Below, piece after piece: positions 28,705 to 37,109 of a DNA stretch of 64,000 nt (its first letter is position 1; each line of letters opens with the position of its first letter). The position numbers were made by a program, and so were the translations under genes. The notes under the pieces were generated by a model. The model searched no databases. It was not told where the DNA came from and saw only the letters and a program-made list of their open reading frames with translations. The stretch is from Aneurinibacillus sp. Lineage in GTDB: Bacteria; Bacillota; UBA5301; DYFA01. Location of the stretch: positions 21,904-85,903 of the forward strand of contig DYFA01000038.1 of the NCBI GenBank assembly GCA_020725425.1, read 5' to 3'.

Positions 28705-29559
28705 CTACTGCCACAGGATCTTCACTTCACTCTCGGTCCTGAGTTCCGCCAGAACCTCTGAGGGCTGCTTCGTCTTCTGCTTCAGCAGGATGCTGCGGAT
28801 CTCCTCACGCTTGGCGGCGAGAGTGGCCGGGACCGCAGCCTTGTGCTCCTCGACCTTGATCACGTGCCAGCCGAACTCAGTCTTGACCGGGCTGGAGACC
28901 TCTCCCGGCTTCAAGGCGAACGCGACCGCCTCAAACTCGGGGACCAATTCGCCCCGGCGGAAAAAGCCCAGGTCGCCGCCGTGCCCCTGGGAGCCGGGGT
29001 CTTTGGAATGCTCCGCCGCGAGCTTGGCAAAGTCGGCGCCGGCCTTCAGCTCCTCGATGAGTTTTTTCGCTTCCTCCTCTTCTGTCACCAGGATGTGGCG
29101 GGCCCGGACCTGTTCCGGCTCACCCAGCTCCTCCTGGTTCTGCTCGAAGTACTGGGCGATCTCCTCGTCGCTGACAGTCACTCCCTTGACCGCCAGGCGG
29201 TCGAGAACCAGCTTGGCCTCGATCTGCTGGCGCAGGCTGTCCGGTGTGAGGCCGTTCGCCTTGAGCGCCGCCAGGAACTCCGTCTCGGCCGGGAATTGCG
29301 CTCTGACGTCGGCGAACTCCCGGTCGATCTCTTCGGGAGCCACGAGCTTCTCTTTCTTGTTAGCCTGCAGGAGCAGGCGCACGGTGATCATCCGGTCCAG
29401 GATCTGGGCTCCGGCGACCTCCTCGAGCGTCGAGATGAACTCCGCCCGAGTGATCGGCTCACCGTTGACCACCGCCACCGGGTCGACCGGTTCCGCCAGA
29501 GCTGGCACGGCAAGCGAGAGGGCCACCAGGAGGGGCAGGACGAGCTTGTGAAGTGACAA
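28705..29559 (-). CDS. secreted peptidyl-prolyl isomerase, parvulin (PpiC/PrsA-like)
   Basis: A 284-residue exported foldase. The signal peptide is HKLVLPLLVALSLAVPALA with a type I cleavage site and no lipobox, so unlike Bacillus PrsA it is probably not lipid-anchored. The N-terminal SurA-like helical region starts with VAVVNGEPITRAEFISTLEE. The parvulin domain runs from RARHILVTEEEEAKKLIEEL through GDLGFFRRGELVPEFEAVAF to TEFGWHVIKVEEH. I set the start at TTG 29559, eight bases after AAAGGAG, because it begins the signal peptide; the frame is open to 29760. MATE follows eight bases downstream. Confidence 0.88.
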   Translation of the reverse strand: MSLHKLVLPLLVALSLAVPALAEPVDPVAVVNGEPITRAEFISTLEEVAGAQILDRMITVRLLLQANKKEKLVAPEEIDREFADVRAQFPAETEFLAALKANGLTPDSLRQQIEAKLVLDRLAVKGVTVSDEEIAQYFEQNQEELGEPEQVRARHILVTEEEEAKKLIEELKAGADFAKLAAEHSKDPGSQGHGGDLGFFRRGELVPEFEAVAFALKPGEVSSPVKTEFGWHVIKVEEHKAAVPATLAAKREEIRSILLKQKTKQPSEVLAELRTESEVKILWQ

Positions 29560-29661
29560 GGCAGAGACTCCTTTCACGGCCGTTTTCCGGCACAGCCGGA
29601 TAACCTTCACCATTCTACGGGCGTCGGGCAATTCCTTCGCCTGATCCGGCAGGACCACCCG

Positions 29662-29690
29662 TTGACAAAGTTCACCGGCTGCGTTACTAA
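29662..29690 (+). promoter_or_regulatory. sigma-A-type promoter for the FmdB-type gene
   Basis: Perfect TTGACA at 29662-29667, a 17-base spacer, and TACTAA at 29685-29690, 22 bases before the start codon of the zinc-ribbon gene. Confidence 0.7.
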
Positions 29691-29712
29691 ATTTGAGGTG
29701 AGGAGGTTGACT

Positions 29713-29955
29713 ATGCCGACCTACGAGTATCATTGCCCAAACTGCGGGCGGTTTGAGCACTTCCAGAGGATCACCGAGCCGGCGTTGGCGAGTTGTCCCG
29801 ACTGCAGTTCGCCGGTGAGGCGAGTCGTCACCGGCGGCCTTGGCGTCATCTATCGCGGCTCGGGGTACTACACGACCGACAACCGGTCAGCGGAATACAA
29901 GCAGAAGGCCAAGGAAGAAACGGGTGCGCCCAAAGAGGCGGCCGCGGGAAAATAG
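29713..29955 (+). CDS. FmdB-family zinc-ribbon protein
   Basis: An 80-residue protein with the FmdB N-terminal zinc ribbon. MPTYEYHCPNCGRFEHFQ carries the first CxxC pair and ASCPDCSSPVRRV the second. The family is annotated as putative regulators but has no proven function. GAGGAGG is seven bases before the ATG. A Lys/Glu/Ala-rich tail follows the zinc ribbon. The next gene (a deacetylase) probably starts within its last 32 bases. Confidence 0.88.
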   Translation: MPTYEYHCPNCGRFEHFQRITEPALASCPDCSSPVRRVVTGGLGVIYRGSGYYTTDNRSAEYKQKAKEETGAPKEAAAGK

Positions 29956-30964
29956 CCCGGCCGGAGGATGGCCGGCGGCGCTTGCCCTAGGCGCTGGGAC
30001 GGCGTTGCTGGTCAACGCCGGCCTGCTCTCGCCGTGGCTGGCGCGGGCCGCCTGGCGCGGCGGTACGGTTTTGCTCGCCGGGGTTGCGGCAGCCCGGGGG
30101 CTCGCCCGGCTGACCGGCCGGCTGGCCGGGGCCCGCCGAAGCCTGCCGGCCGGGGCCTGCACCGTGGAGGCAGGCGTCCTGGAACCAGCCGGCTCGGGGC
30201 TGGTTCCCGCGGGGCGGGACAGAACCCGGGCGGTCGGGACCCTGGTTACCTTGGCAGTGGCGTTCTGGGGGGCGGCCAACGGCTTTCTGCCCCCCGGGAG
30301 GCGCACCGTCCCCGTCCTCACCTATCATCGGATGGCGGTCCCCCCGCGCCGCGGCTACCCAGTTCCCACCACTTCGCCGGCGGACTTCGCCTGGCAGATC
30401 GAGTGGCTTGCCTCCCGGGGCTACCGGACAGTGAACCCGGACCGCCTGGAGCGGGCAGATGAAACCCTGCCGGCCAAACCCCTCATCATCACCTTCGACG
30501 ACGGTTGGCGGGACAACCTGGATGCCGCCCGCCTTTTGCGACGGTATGGCTTCAGCGGCATCATCTTCGTGGTCACGGGCGAGATCGGCCGCCCCCTGAA
30601 ACTCGACGCTGCCCAGCTCAGGTCCCTGGAAAGGGATGGGTTCCTCATCGGTTCGCACACTGTCACCCATCCTCACCTCGACTGTCTCCCAGCGGAGGCA
30701 CGCTGGCGCGAGCTGCTCGACTCCCGCCGGTTTCTCGAAGACTTGCTGGGACACCGGGTCGAGCTCTTCGCCAGCCCGTACGGCTCGTCCGACTTGACCC
30801 CCGGCCTCGCGGCGCTAATTCACCAGGCAGGTTACCGGTGGGCCTTCGCCAGCCACAACTTCGGTCTCAACATCGTTCCTCCCCATCCCTGGGCTGTCCG
30901 CCGGCTGCTGGTTCCCTCCCATCCTCTCCTGGCCCGCCTCGAGTTTCTCCTTCTCCTGTGGTAG
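29924..30964 (+). CDS. membrane-anchored NodB-type polysaccharide deacetylase
   Basis: Predicted to remove acetyl groups from N-acetylhexosamine polymers in the cell envelope. Residues of about 15-125 hold hydrophobic segments (AALALGAGTALLVNAGLL and TLVTLAVAFWGAANGFL), then the NodB domain. It has PVLTYHRM, the Asp-Asp of IITFDDGWRDNLD (motif 1), and the His motif SHTVTHPHL (motif 2), so metal-binding residues are intact. The start is uncertain: GTG 29924, behind GGAAG and overlapping the zinc-ribbon gene, is preferred, but the frame is open to 29840. Two other NodB domains occur in this window (34488 and 44617). Confidence 0.85.
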   Translation: MRPKRRPRENSPAGGWPAALALGAGTALLVNAGLLSPWLARAAWRGGTVLLAGVAAARGLARLTGRLAGARRSLPAGACTVEAGVLEPAGSGLVPAGRDRTRAVGTLVTLAVAFWGAANGFLPPGRRTVPVLTYHRMAVPPRRGYPVPTTSPADFAWQIEWLASRGYRTVNPDRLERADETLPAKPLIITFDDGWRDNLDAARLLRRYGFSGIIFVVTGEIGRPLKLDAAQLRSLERDGFLIGSHTVTHPHLDCLPAEARWRELLDSRRFLEDLLGHRVELFASPYGSSDLTPGLAALIHQAGYRWAFASHNFGLNIVPPHPWAVRRLLVPSHPLLARLEFLLLLW

Positions 30965-31005
30965 AAGACGGAGGATATTACCTCCGCCCAGCGAAAAGAG
31001 GCAGC

Positions 31006-32235
31006 ATGAAGACCTCAGCCTTCTCTGCCCTGCACCATCGCAACTTCCGCCTCTTCTGGACGGGCCAGATGATCTCCCTGATTGGGACCTGGATGCAGAA
31101 CGTCGGCCAGGCCTGGCTCGTCCTGACCCTCACCGACTCGCCGTTTCTTCTGGGCCTGGTTTCGGCTGCCCAGTTCACCCCGGTGCTTCTGATCTCGCTC
31201 TTCGCTGGCGTGGTGATCGATCGGGTCAGCAAGCGCAATTTGCTCCTTCTTACGCAGTCCGCGCTTCTGACGCTGGCCCTGATCCTGGCGGTGCTGGTCT
31301 CGACCGGAACGGTGCGCTACTGGCACGTGCTGGTCCTGGCCGGCCTCCTCGGGCTGGTCAACGCCTTCGACATGCCCGTCCGGCAGTCGTACGTCTGCGA
31401 GCTGGTGGGGGGGCGGGAAGACCTGATGAACGCCATCGCCCTCAACTCGGCCATCTTCAACGGCGCCCGCATCGCCGGACCAGGGATCGCCGGCCTGGTG
31501 ATGGCGGCCTGGGGTCCGGCGGCCGCTTTCTACCTCAACTCAGCCAGCTTTCTGGCGGTAATTGCTGGCCTGTGGCTTATTCCCCCGACTCCGCCTCCGG
31601 CTGAGGCGGCCAACCGGCAGGTCCTCGAGCACCTGCGGGAAGGGCTGGCCTATATCCGGCGGGTACAGGCAGTCGGCGGGCCGCTGCTGCTCCTTGGGAT
31701 CCTGTCGATCTTCGCTATGAACTTCAACGTGCTGGTCCCGGTCTTCGCTCGGAACGTGCTTCACCAGTCGGCCAAGGGCTACGGCTTTCTGCTGTCCAGC
31801 CTCGGCCTGGGAGCGCTGGCCGGCTCGTTGACCCTGGCCGGGCGGGCGCGGCACGGTCCCGATCCCTACCTGTTGTTGGGAGCCGGCATAGGGTTGGGAC
31901 TGTTCCAGATCGTCCTGTCGGCCGTGCGGAGCTACGCGGCGGCCGCGGGGGTGCTGGCCCTGGCGGGGTGGTCGATGATGACCTTCAACGCCTCGGTGAA
32001 CACCACCATCCAGCTTGCCGTTCCGGATGTCCTCCGGGGGCGGGTGATGAGTGTCTACACGTTCCTTTTGGCCGGCGTCACGCCGTTCGGCGCCCTGTTC
32101 GCCGGCTTTCTGTCCAGCCGGTGGGGGGCCGCGGTGGCCCTCCAGGCCGGCGGGGGCATCGGCCTGGCAGCCAGCCTGGCGGCGCTCGCGGTTTACCGTT
32201 CCCGGCCGCGTCCAGTCGAGGCGGTCACCGGCTAG
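31006..32235 (+). CDS. MFS transporter, EntS/MFS_3-like
   Basis: A 409-residue major facilitator protein with about twelve transmembrane segments. It starts HHRNFRLFWTGQMISLIGTW, has MQNVGQAWLVLTLTDSPFLL, and the cytoplasmic loop motif GVVIDRVSKRNLLLLTQSAL typical of the MFS_3 (enterobactin-exporter-like) group. Exported substrate is unknown. ATG 31006 with AAGAGG upstream starts the family N-terminus. The gene begins 41 bases after the deacetylase, with a small inverted repeat GGAGG/CCTCC between them, and its last 11 bases overlap the convergent PilZ gene. Confidence 0.9.
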   Translation: MKTSAFSALHHRNFRLFWTGQMISLIGTWMQNVGQAWLVLTLTDSPFLLGLVSAAQFTPVLLISLFAGVVIDRVSKRNLLLLTQSALLTLALILAVLVSTGTVRYWHVLVLAGLLGLVNAFDMPVRQSYVCELVGGREDLMNAIALNSAIFNGARIAGPGIAGLVMAAWGPAAAFYLNSASFLAVIAGLWLIPPTPPPAEAANRQVLEHLREGLAYIRRVQAVGGPLLLLGILSIFAMNFNVLVPVFARNVLHQSAKGYGFLLSSLGLGALAGSLTLAGRARHGPDPYLLLGAGIGLGLFQIVLSAVRSYAAAAGVLALAGWSMMTFNASVNTTIQLAVPDVLRGRVMSVYTFLLAGVTPFGALFAGFLSSRWGAAVALQAGGGIGLAASLAALAVYRSRPRPVEAVTG

Positions 32236-32896
32236 CGGCGGTCTCCAGCCGGGCCAGCCCAGTGAGGTAGGAGTCGAGGGAGAAGGTGTCATGACTGGTC
32301 AGGGAGTGGAACTCCAGTCCCAGGACCAGGACATCCGGCCCCTCCTCCCGGCGAACCACCTTGGCCCGGGGCTTGACCAGCTTGGAAGCTACAAACTGAA
32401 GCACCACGTCCTGGCCGGGAGTGAACAGGGGGGGATCGCTGTCCGCCAGCGCGCGGGGCAGGACCACCCCGGCGCCGCCCTGGCTCAGGTTCACCATCCG
32501 CCCCTCGTACCACCTTTCTTCATTGCGGGTGTCCTCCGCCTCACCCCGGGGAGACGGAATGATCAGGCGCACCGGCAGGTTTGTGGCATAGCGGGCGTGC
32601 CGTCGCCGGTGGAGGAGGCGCGGCCCCCCCGCCGGGCGCAGCACCACAACGGGCGGGAAGGCGGTGGCGTACCGCTCGAGGCGACACGACATCCCCCAAA
32701 CGTCGCGACCTTCGGCGTATTCCACCTCCGCCCGCAAAGTACGGCGAAGCACGTCCTTCAAGGAAGACAGCTCGCGACGAGCCAGGCGGATTTCCAGCAA
32801 GCCGTCCCGCTCCTCCTCGATCCGTCCTTCCAGCCTGAGGGGCGGTGTCTCCTCCGTGAGATAGACTGTCACTGCATGGCCCACCAACGACCGCAT
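32225..32896 (-). CDS. PilZ-domain cyclic di-GMP receptor (YcgR/YpfA-like)
   Basis: A 223-residue protein with an N-terminal flagellar-brake-like beta domain (about residues 1-95) and a C-terminal PilZ domain. The c-di-GMP-binding motif RRRHARY (the R-x3-R type) and the second motif NLSQGGAGVVLP (D/N-x-S-x2-G) are present. It should sense the nucleotide and change motility or envelope functions. ATG 32896 is chosen with AGGAGGGG upstream; the frame opens another 41 codons but these are Arg/Lys-rich with no domain. The 240-base gap to the divergent LysM gene contains a pyrimidine-rich stretch and no other recognised signal. Confidence 0.9.
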   Translation of the reverse strand: MRSLVGHAVTVYLTEETPPLRLEGRIEEERDGLLEIRLARRELSSLKDVLRRTLRAEVEYAEGRDVWGMSCRLERYATAFPPVVVLRPAGGPRLLHRRRHARYATNLPVRLIIPSPRGEAEDTRNEERWYEGRMVNLSQGGAGVVLPRALADSDPPLFTPGQDVVLQFVASKLVKPRAKVVRREEGPDVLVLGLEFHSLTSHDTFSLDSYLTGLARLETAASR

Positions 32897-33136
32897 CTCT
32901 ACAAACCCCTCCTGAAACCCTTGTCTGCTCGTTGATGTTGGCTTCTTCTTTTCGCCTCGATTCCTCCTTCTCCTCCTTTGGCCTCCGCTGAAAGGCATCT
33001 TCGAAGCTTGTACCAGCAACTTCCGGCAGGGGAGGATTGGCGGCTCGTCTAACTTGTGCCCAGCGGAGGTCAGGATTCACAGCCGGAGCAGGACCTCCCA
33101 AGCCCGCCAAGATTATTCTCAGAAGGAGGCACAGCT

Positions 33137-34345
33137 TTGCGCGATCGCAAGACTCGTTTCCTGTCGGAGACCGTGCTCAGCACGGTGTTGGCCTTACTCC
33201 TCGTTCCTGGAGCGGTGGGGGCCGGCCAAAGCTACACCGTCCGGCCGGGCGACAGCCTTTTCTTGATCGCCCAGCGGTACGGGACGACGGTGGACACCCT
33301 GCGCCGGGCGAACAACATCTGGACGGACGAGCTTTATCCGGGACAGACTCTGAGCGTCCCTACCGGAAGCGGCAACTCCGGCAGCCGTGGCGGCTCGTCC
33401 TACACTGTCCAGCCGGGCGATACGCTCTTTCTGATCGCCCGGCGGTACGGGACGACGGTGGACGCCCTGCGCCAGGCGAACAACATCTGGACGGACAGCC
33501 TCTATCCTGGACAGACGCTCACCCTCCCCTCGGGGAGCAGCGGGTCGGGCGGCGCGGGGAGCGGCAACGGCGGGACCTATACGGTACAGCCGGGGGATTC
33601 GCTCTTTCTGATCGCCCGGCGGTACGGGACGACGGTGGACGCCTTGCGCCAAGCGAACGGGATCTGGACCGACCACCTGTACCCGGGCCAGACGCTGGTC
33701 CTGCCAGTCGGTAGCGGCGGCTCTGGCAGCGGAGGGACTGGCAACGGCGGGACCTATACCGTGCAGCCGGGGGATTCGCTCTTTCTGATCGCCCGGCGGT
33801 ACGGGACGACGGTGGACGCCCTGCGCCAGGCGAACGGGATCTGGACCGACCACCTGTACCCGGGCCAGACGCTGGCGCTGCCCGGCGGCAGGCCGGCGCC
33901 TTCCCCTGGCGGGCAGGTGTTTGAGCCGGGAGCGGTGGGCGACAACGCCGTCTGGGGCAGCAAGTACGTCATCACGCGCGAGGGGTATGAGCTGCTGGCC
34001 CGCCTTGTCTCAGCGGAAGCCCAGGGCGAGCCGTACGCCGGCCAGGTGGCGGTGGCGGCGACGGTCCTGCGCCGATTGACCGATCCCCGCTTCCCCTCCA
34101 CCCTCAACGGGATCATCTACCAGGTTTGGGACAGGTATTACTACCAGTACAGCCCGGTGGAAAACGGGACGATCAACAACCCGGCTACGCCTTCAGCCTA
34201 CCAGGCGGTCATGGACGCCCTCAACGGCGCCGATCCCTCGGGCGGTGCCAACGGGTTCTACAACCCGGCGGGGACCGAGAACGTCTGGGTCACCCAGCAG
34301 CCGGTGACCACAGTGATCGGCAACCACGTGTTCTTCCGGTCCTGA
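33137..34345 (+). CDS. secreted cell-wall hydrolase with four LysM repeats and a SleB-type catalytic domain
   Basis: A 402-residue exported protein: signal peptide (about residues 1-30), four LysM peptidoglycan-binding modules joined by Gly/Ser-rich linkers, and a C-terminal Hydrolase_2 (SleB) domain. The catalytic domain starts near [20 protein letters not shown], contains the catalytic Glu in [12 protein letters not shown], and ends [10 protein letters not shown]. SleB-type domains are lytic transglycosylases acting on spore cortex. LysM in place of the usual PG_binding_1 domain suggests binding to general peptidoglycan or cortex. The start is TTG 33137, six bases after AAGGAGGC. It is monocistronic, followed by a strong hairpin. 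Confidence 0.9.
   Translation: MRDRKTRFLSETVLSTVLALLLVPGAVGAGQSYTVRPGDSLFLIAQRYGTTVDTLRRANNIWTDELYPGQTLSVPTGSGNSGSRGGSSYTVQPGDTLFLIARRYGTTVDALRQANNIWTDSLYPGQTLTLPSGSSGSGGAGSGNGGTYTVQPGDSLFLIARRYGTTVDALRQANGIWTDHLYPGQTLVLPVGSGGSGSGGTGNGGTYTVQPGDSLFLIARRYGTTVDALRQANGIWTDHLYPGQTLALPGGRPAPSPGGQVFEPGAVGDNAVWGSKYVITREGYELLARLVSAEAQGEPYAGQVAVAATVLRRLTDPRFPSTLNGIIYQVWDRYYYQYSPVENGTINNPATPSAYQAVMDALNGADPSGGANGFYNPAGTENVWVTQQPVTTVIGNHVFFRS
33233..33883 (+). repeat. four tandem 129-bp LysM-coding repeats
   Basis: Units at 33233-33361, 33401-33529, 33578-33706 and 33755-33883, each 43 codons, separated by Gly/Ser linkers of 13-16 codons. Units 3 and 4 are almost identical at the DNA level (a handful of synonymous differences), which indicates recent duplication or gene conversion. 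Units 1 and 2 differ more. The core [12 protein letters not shown] recurs. Confidence 0.9.
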
Positions 34346-34370
34346 GGTGCTACCGTGAAGCGGTGCGGGC

Positions 34371-34402
34371 GGGGCGGGAAAACCGGGCGGTTTTCCCGCC
34401 CC
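34371..34402 (+). terminator. terminator hairpin after the LysM-SleB gene
   Basis: Perfect 14-bp stem GGGGCGGGAAAACC (34371-34384) with GGTTTTCCCGCCCC (34389-34402), GGGC loop, followed by TTCGCCTTT. Confidence 0.8.
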
Positions 34403-34487
34403 TTCGCCTTTGGATTTGCTGCGACATCCTGGCAGGATTAGCGGGGAGAGGCACGAATTAGCGGGTATGCCCAAGGAAGGTTGCCCG

Positions 34488-35387
34488 GTGATTCGCCGCA
34501 CCCGGCTCAGTTGCTGCCTCGCCCTGATCCTCGCTCTACCGGCGGGCATGGCTTGGTGCGCCTTTGCCGTCCGGGCCCAGGAGCCGCGGGAGTCCCGCGT
34601 CGTGGTGTTGATGTACCACCACGTGAGCACCAACGCCAGCAACGGCGGGACCATAACCCCCGCCCTCTTCCGGGAGCACCTCGAAACCCTGCGCCGCTTG
34701 AACCTTCCGGTGATCAGCGTGCCTCAACTGGCCGCCTTCCTGGACGGCCAGTTGGAACTGCCCCCCCAATCGGTAGTCCTGACGTTCGACGACGGCTACC
34801 AAAGCTTCTACACCAAGGTCTTTCCGGAGTTGCGCGCCTTTCAGATCCCGGCAACGGTCTTCATCATCGTCCGGCCCACTGCCCAGCCTGAGACGGCCAG
34901 CCCCAGCCTGCCCCACCTTTCCTGGAAGGAGCTCAGGGAAATGGTCGAGTCCGGGCTGGTGACGGTGGCTCCCCACACCTACGACCAGCACCGGTTCGTC
35001 CCGCTGCCGGGCGGCAAGACCGCCCCGGCCCTCGTTTCCCGCGCTTTCCTCCCCAGGCCGAAACGGGGGGAGACAGTGGACGAATACGAGGACCGGGTGC
35101 TGGCCGACTTCGCCCGGGCCAACCAGCTCTTCCAGGAGCATCTCGGGTTCACGCCGGAATATTTCGCCTTCCCTTACGGGCGCTGCGACCCCTGGCTGAT
35201 CCGCCTGTGCCGCGTGAGTGGCTACCGGTTGCTTTTCACCACCCGCCCGGGGGTCATCACCTGCTCCACGGACCCGCTCCAGCTCCCGCGGTATAACGCC
35301 GGCAATCAGGAGATGTCCGCCGCGGACCTGGAAGAACTGCTGCGCAACGCTTTCCGCCAACCCGTCCAGACTAACGGGGGGCACTGA
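34488..35387 (+). CDS. secreted NodB-type polysaccharide deacetylase
   Basis: A 299-residue exported protein with a signal peptide (IRRTRLSCCLALILALPAGM region). The NodB domain has VVVLMYHHVSTNASNGG, the catalytic DD of VVLTFDDGYQSFY, and a histidine region APHTYDQHRF. The second metal motif is therefore H-x3-H-like with spacing TYDQH, not the common S/T-H-x2-T-H, so substrate or metal binding may differ. The C-terminal catalytic segment is YFAFPYGRCDPWLIRLC. GTG 34488 is chosen, seven bases after AAGGAAGG; an ATG at 34467 is possible. It lies 15 bases upstream of the aminopeptidase gene. Confidence 0.87.
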   Translation: MIRRTRLSCCLALILALPAGMAWCAFAVRAQEPRESRVVVLMYHHVSTNASNGGTITPALFREHLETLRRLNLPVISVPQLAAFLDGQLELPPQSVVLTFDDGYQSFYTKVFPELRAFQIPATVFIIVRPTAQPETASPSLPHLSWKELREMVESGLVTVAPHTYDQHRFVPLPGGKTAPALVSRAFLPRPKRGETVDEYEDRVLADFARANQLFQEHLGFTPEYFAFPYGRCDPWLIRLCRVSGYRLLFTTRPGVITCSTDPLQLPRYNAGNQEMSAADLEELLRNAFRQPVQTNGGH

Positions 35388-35402
35388 GATGGAGGATGAG
35401 TC

Positions 35403-36521
35403 ATGATTGATCCACGCCTGGAACAACTCGCCCAGGCCATCATCGGCTACTCAGTCAACCTGCAGCCGGGAGAGAACATTCTAATCGAGTGTATCGGTCC
35501 TGCCACGCAGTTGGCGTCGGCCCTGGTGCGCCAGGCCTACGCTGCCGGGGGTCGCCCCTTCGTCACTTTGACCCAGCCGGAACTGGAGCGGGAGCTTCTG
35601 CTCTCCATCACGGCAGAGCAATTGCAGGCCATGGCCACCTGGGAGGCGGCCCGGATGAAGGAGATGCAGGCGTATGTCGGCGTCCGGGCGCCGGAGAACT
35701 CGAACGAGCAAACCGACGTGCCGCCGGAGAAGAGCGCCTTATGGCGGACGCACTTCTGGCGGCCTGTCCACACCGACCTTCGCGTGCCCCACACCAAGTG
35801 GTGCGTCCTGCGCTATCCGACTCCAGCAATGGCCCAGTCCGCCGGGATGAGCACCGCCGCCTTCGAGGAGTTCTACTTCCAGGTCTGCAACCTGGACTAT
35901 TCCCGGATGTCCCGGGCGATGGACGCCCTCGTCGCCTTGATGGAGCGGACGGACCAGGTCCGCGTAGTGGGGCCGGGCGACACGGATCTGACTTTCTCCA
36001 TCAAGGGCATCCCGGCAGTCAAGTGCGCCGGAGACCGCAACCTCCCGGACGGGGAAGTGTACACCGCCCCGGTGCGGGAGTCGGTCAACGGCGTCATCGC
36101 CTACAACACCCCGGCTACCTACCAGGGAGTGCGGTACGATGGGGTGCGCCTGACCTTCCGCCACGGCCGGATCGTCGAGGCCACGGCCAACGACCCGGTC
36201 CGCCTGAATCAGATCTTCGACACCGACGAGGGCGCCCGGTACGTAGGGGAGTTCTCCCTGGGAGTTAACCCGCATATCCTGCATCCGATGAACGAGACGC
36301 TCTTCGACGAGAAGATCTCCGGCAGCATCCACTTCACCCCCGGTTCTTCGTACGACGAGGCGTTCAACGGCAACAAGTCGGCGGTCCACTGGGACCTGGT
36401 GTTGATCCAGCGGCCGGACTACGGCGGGGGGGAAGTCTGGTTCGACGGGCGGCTCATCCGCCGGGACGGCCGGTTTGTGCTTCCGGAGCTGGAGCCGCTG
36501 AACCCGGAGAACTTGAAGTAG
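35403..36521 (+). CDS. thermophilic-type metalloaminopeptidase, M29 family
   Basis: A 372-residue peptidase of the M29 (AmpS/PepS/aminopeptidase T) family, which releases N-terminal residues using two metal ions. Features include VNLQPGENILIECIGPATQL at the N-terminus, the central RVVGPGDTDLTFSIKG, the metal-ligand segment CAGDRNLPDGEVYTAPVRES (Glu), and HILHPMNETLFDEKISGSIH. The C-terminal HWDLVLIQRP and GGEVWFDGRLIRRDGRF also fit. It is cytoplasmic with no signal. GGAGG lies before the ATG. It is probably co-transcribed with the deacetylase, without an obvious functional link. Confidence 0.92.
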   Translation: MIDPRLEQLAQAIIGYSVNLQPGENILIECIGPATQLASALVRQAYAAGGRPFVTLTQPELERELLLSITAEQLQAMATWEAARMKEMQAYVGVRAPENSNEQTDVPPEKSALWRTHFWRPVHTDLRVPHTKWCVLRYPTPAMAQSAGMSTAAFEEFYFQVCNLDYSRMSRAMDALVALMERTDQVRVVGPGDTDLTFSIKGIPAVKCAGDRNLPDGEVYTAPVRESVNGVIAYNTPATYQGVRYDGVRLTFRHGRIVEATANDPVRLNQIFDTDEGARYVGEFSLGVNPHILHPMNETLFDEKISGSIHFTPGSSYDEAFNGNKSAVHWDLVLIQRPDYGGGEVWFDGRLIRRDGRFVLPELEPLNPENLK

Positions 36522-36530
36522 GCGTACCCA

Positions 36531-36770
36531 CTAGGGCACGGAGTTCGTGACCGTAGCCACCATAGCGACCTCCTGTCCCTGCGCCGCGGCCGCGGTGTAG
36601 AGGGCGCGGAGGCCGTTCCACACCACTTCGGGGTCCCCGGCGAAGAAGGTGCTGACCGGACCGACTTGGCAGGGGACTCCCATCGCCTCCAGTTCGTTCA
36701 GAGCAGCCTTGATGATTTCATCGGACTTGGCTGTATCCTGAGGATAGAGCGCCACTTCACAAGATAGCAC
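36531..36770 (-). CDS. YkoF/MTH1187-like thiamine-binding small protein
   Basis: A 79-residue single-domain protein with the ferredoxin-like pattern of the YkoF/DUF77 group: SCEVALYPQDTAKSDEIIKA, the GVPCQVGPVSTFFAGDPEVV core, and the end EVAMVATVTNSV. YkoF binds thiamine or its pyrimidine part; related single-domain proteins of unknown ligand are common in anaerobes. Start GTG 36770 has AGGAGGG eight bases upstream. It is convergent with the aminopeptidase (nine bases apart). No thiamine riboswitch was recognised. Confidence 0.75.
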   Translation of the reverse strand: MLSCEVALYPQDTAKSDEIIKAALNELEAMGVPCQVGPVSTFFAGDPEVVWNGLRALYTAAAAQGQEVAMVATVTNSVP

Positions 36771-36929
36771 GAGCAGAACCCTCCTGCCCCTAATTCTCTC
36801 CGAATGGCGGGTGGAGCAACCGGTTGCCGGGGCTCGCGAGTTTCGACAAATTCTTCCTCGCCGACGGGGAAGGTTGGAGGGGGAGAATTAAAACCTGAAG
36901 ACCGCCGGAGCTCTGGAGGGCCAACTGTC

Positions 36930-37086
36930 ATGGCTAAATGGAAGGTGTTCGTCACGCGCGAGATCCCTACTGCCGGGCTCGACTTGCTGCGGGGTGATGG
37001 CGGCGCAAAACCTTCTGGCCATGGTGAAGGGCGAACCCGTTCCGAATCTGGTCAATCCGGAGTACCAGATCCGGATGGAAGTCTAA
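36930..37086 (+). pseudogene. remnant of a D-2-hydroxyacid dehydrogenase (glyoxylate-reductase-like) with a large internal deletion
   Basis: The first 21 codons read KWKVFVTREIPTAGLDLLR, the classic N-terminus of glyoxylate/hydroxypyruvate reductases, behind a CTGGAGGG site. Immediately after, near 36994, the sequence jumps to the C-terminal end of the same family: another frame reads MAAQNLLAMVKGEPVPNLVN and ends VNPEYQIRMEV with TAA at 37084-37086. Roughly 270 codons including the NAD-binding domain are missing, and the two parts are out of frame. It is a dead gene formed by one clean deletion. The 160 bases before it hold a weak TAATTCTC/GAGAATTA inverted repeat. Confidence 0.85.
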
Positions 37087-37109
37087 GGGCCTGAAGGAGG
37101 TACGGCGAG

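Noticed and set aside
29840..29923. Earlier start for the first deacetylase at 29840
   Set aside because: Those codons lie inside the conserved zinc-ribbon gene in another frame and lack a ribosome site; the GTG at 29924 is more plausible.
32897..33136. Cyclic di-GMP riboswitch between the PilZ and LysM genes
   Set aside because: Searched by eye for the conserved GEMM core sequences; only a pyrimidine-rich tract was found.
33233..33883. Possible CRISPR-like or satellite repeat
   Set aside because: Repeat units are 129 bp, in frame, and encode LysM modules of a single protein.
36804..37094. A complete 96-residue gene in the dehydrogenase remnant region
   Set aside because: Only its middle resembles a dehydrogenase N-terminus; the rest is leader sequence and out-of-frame C-terminal sequence.
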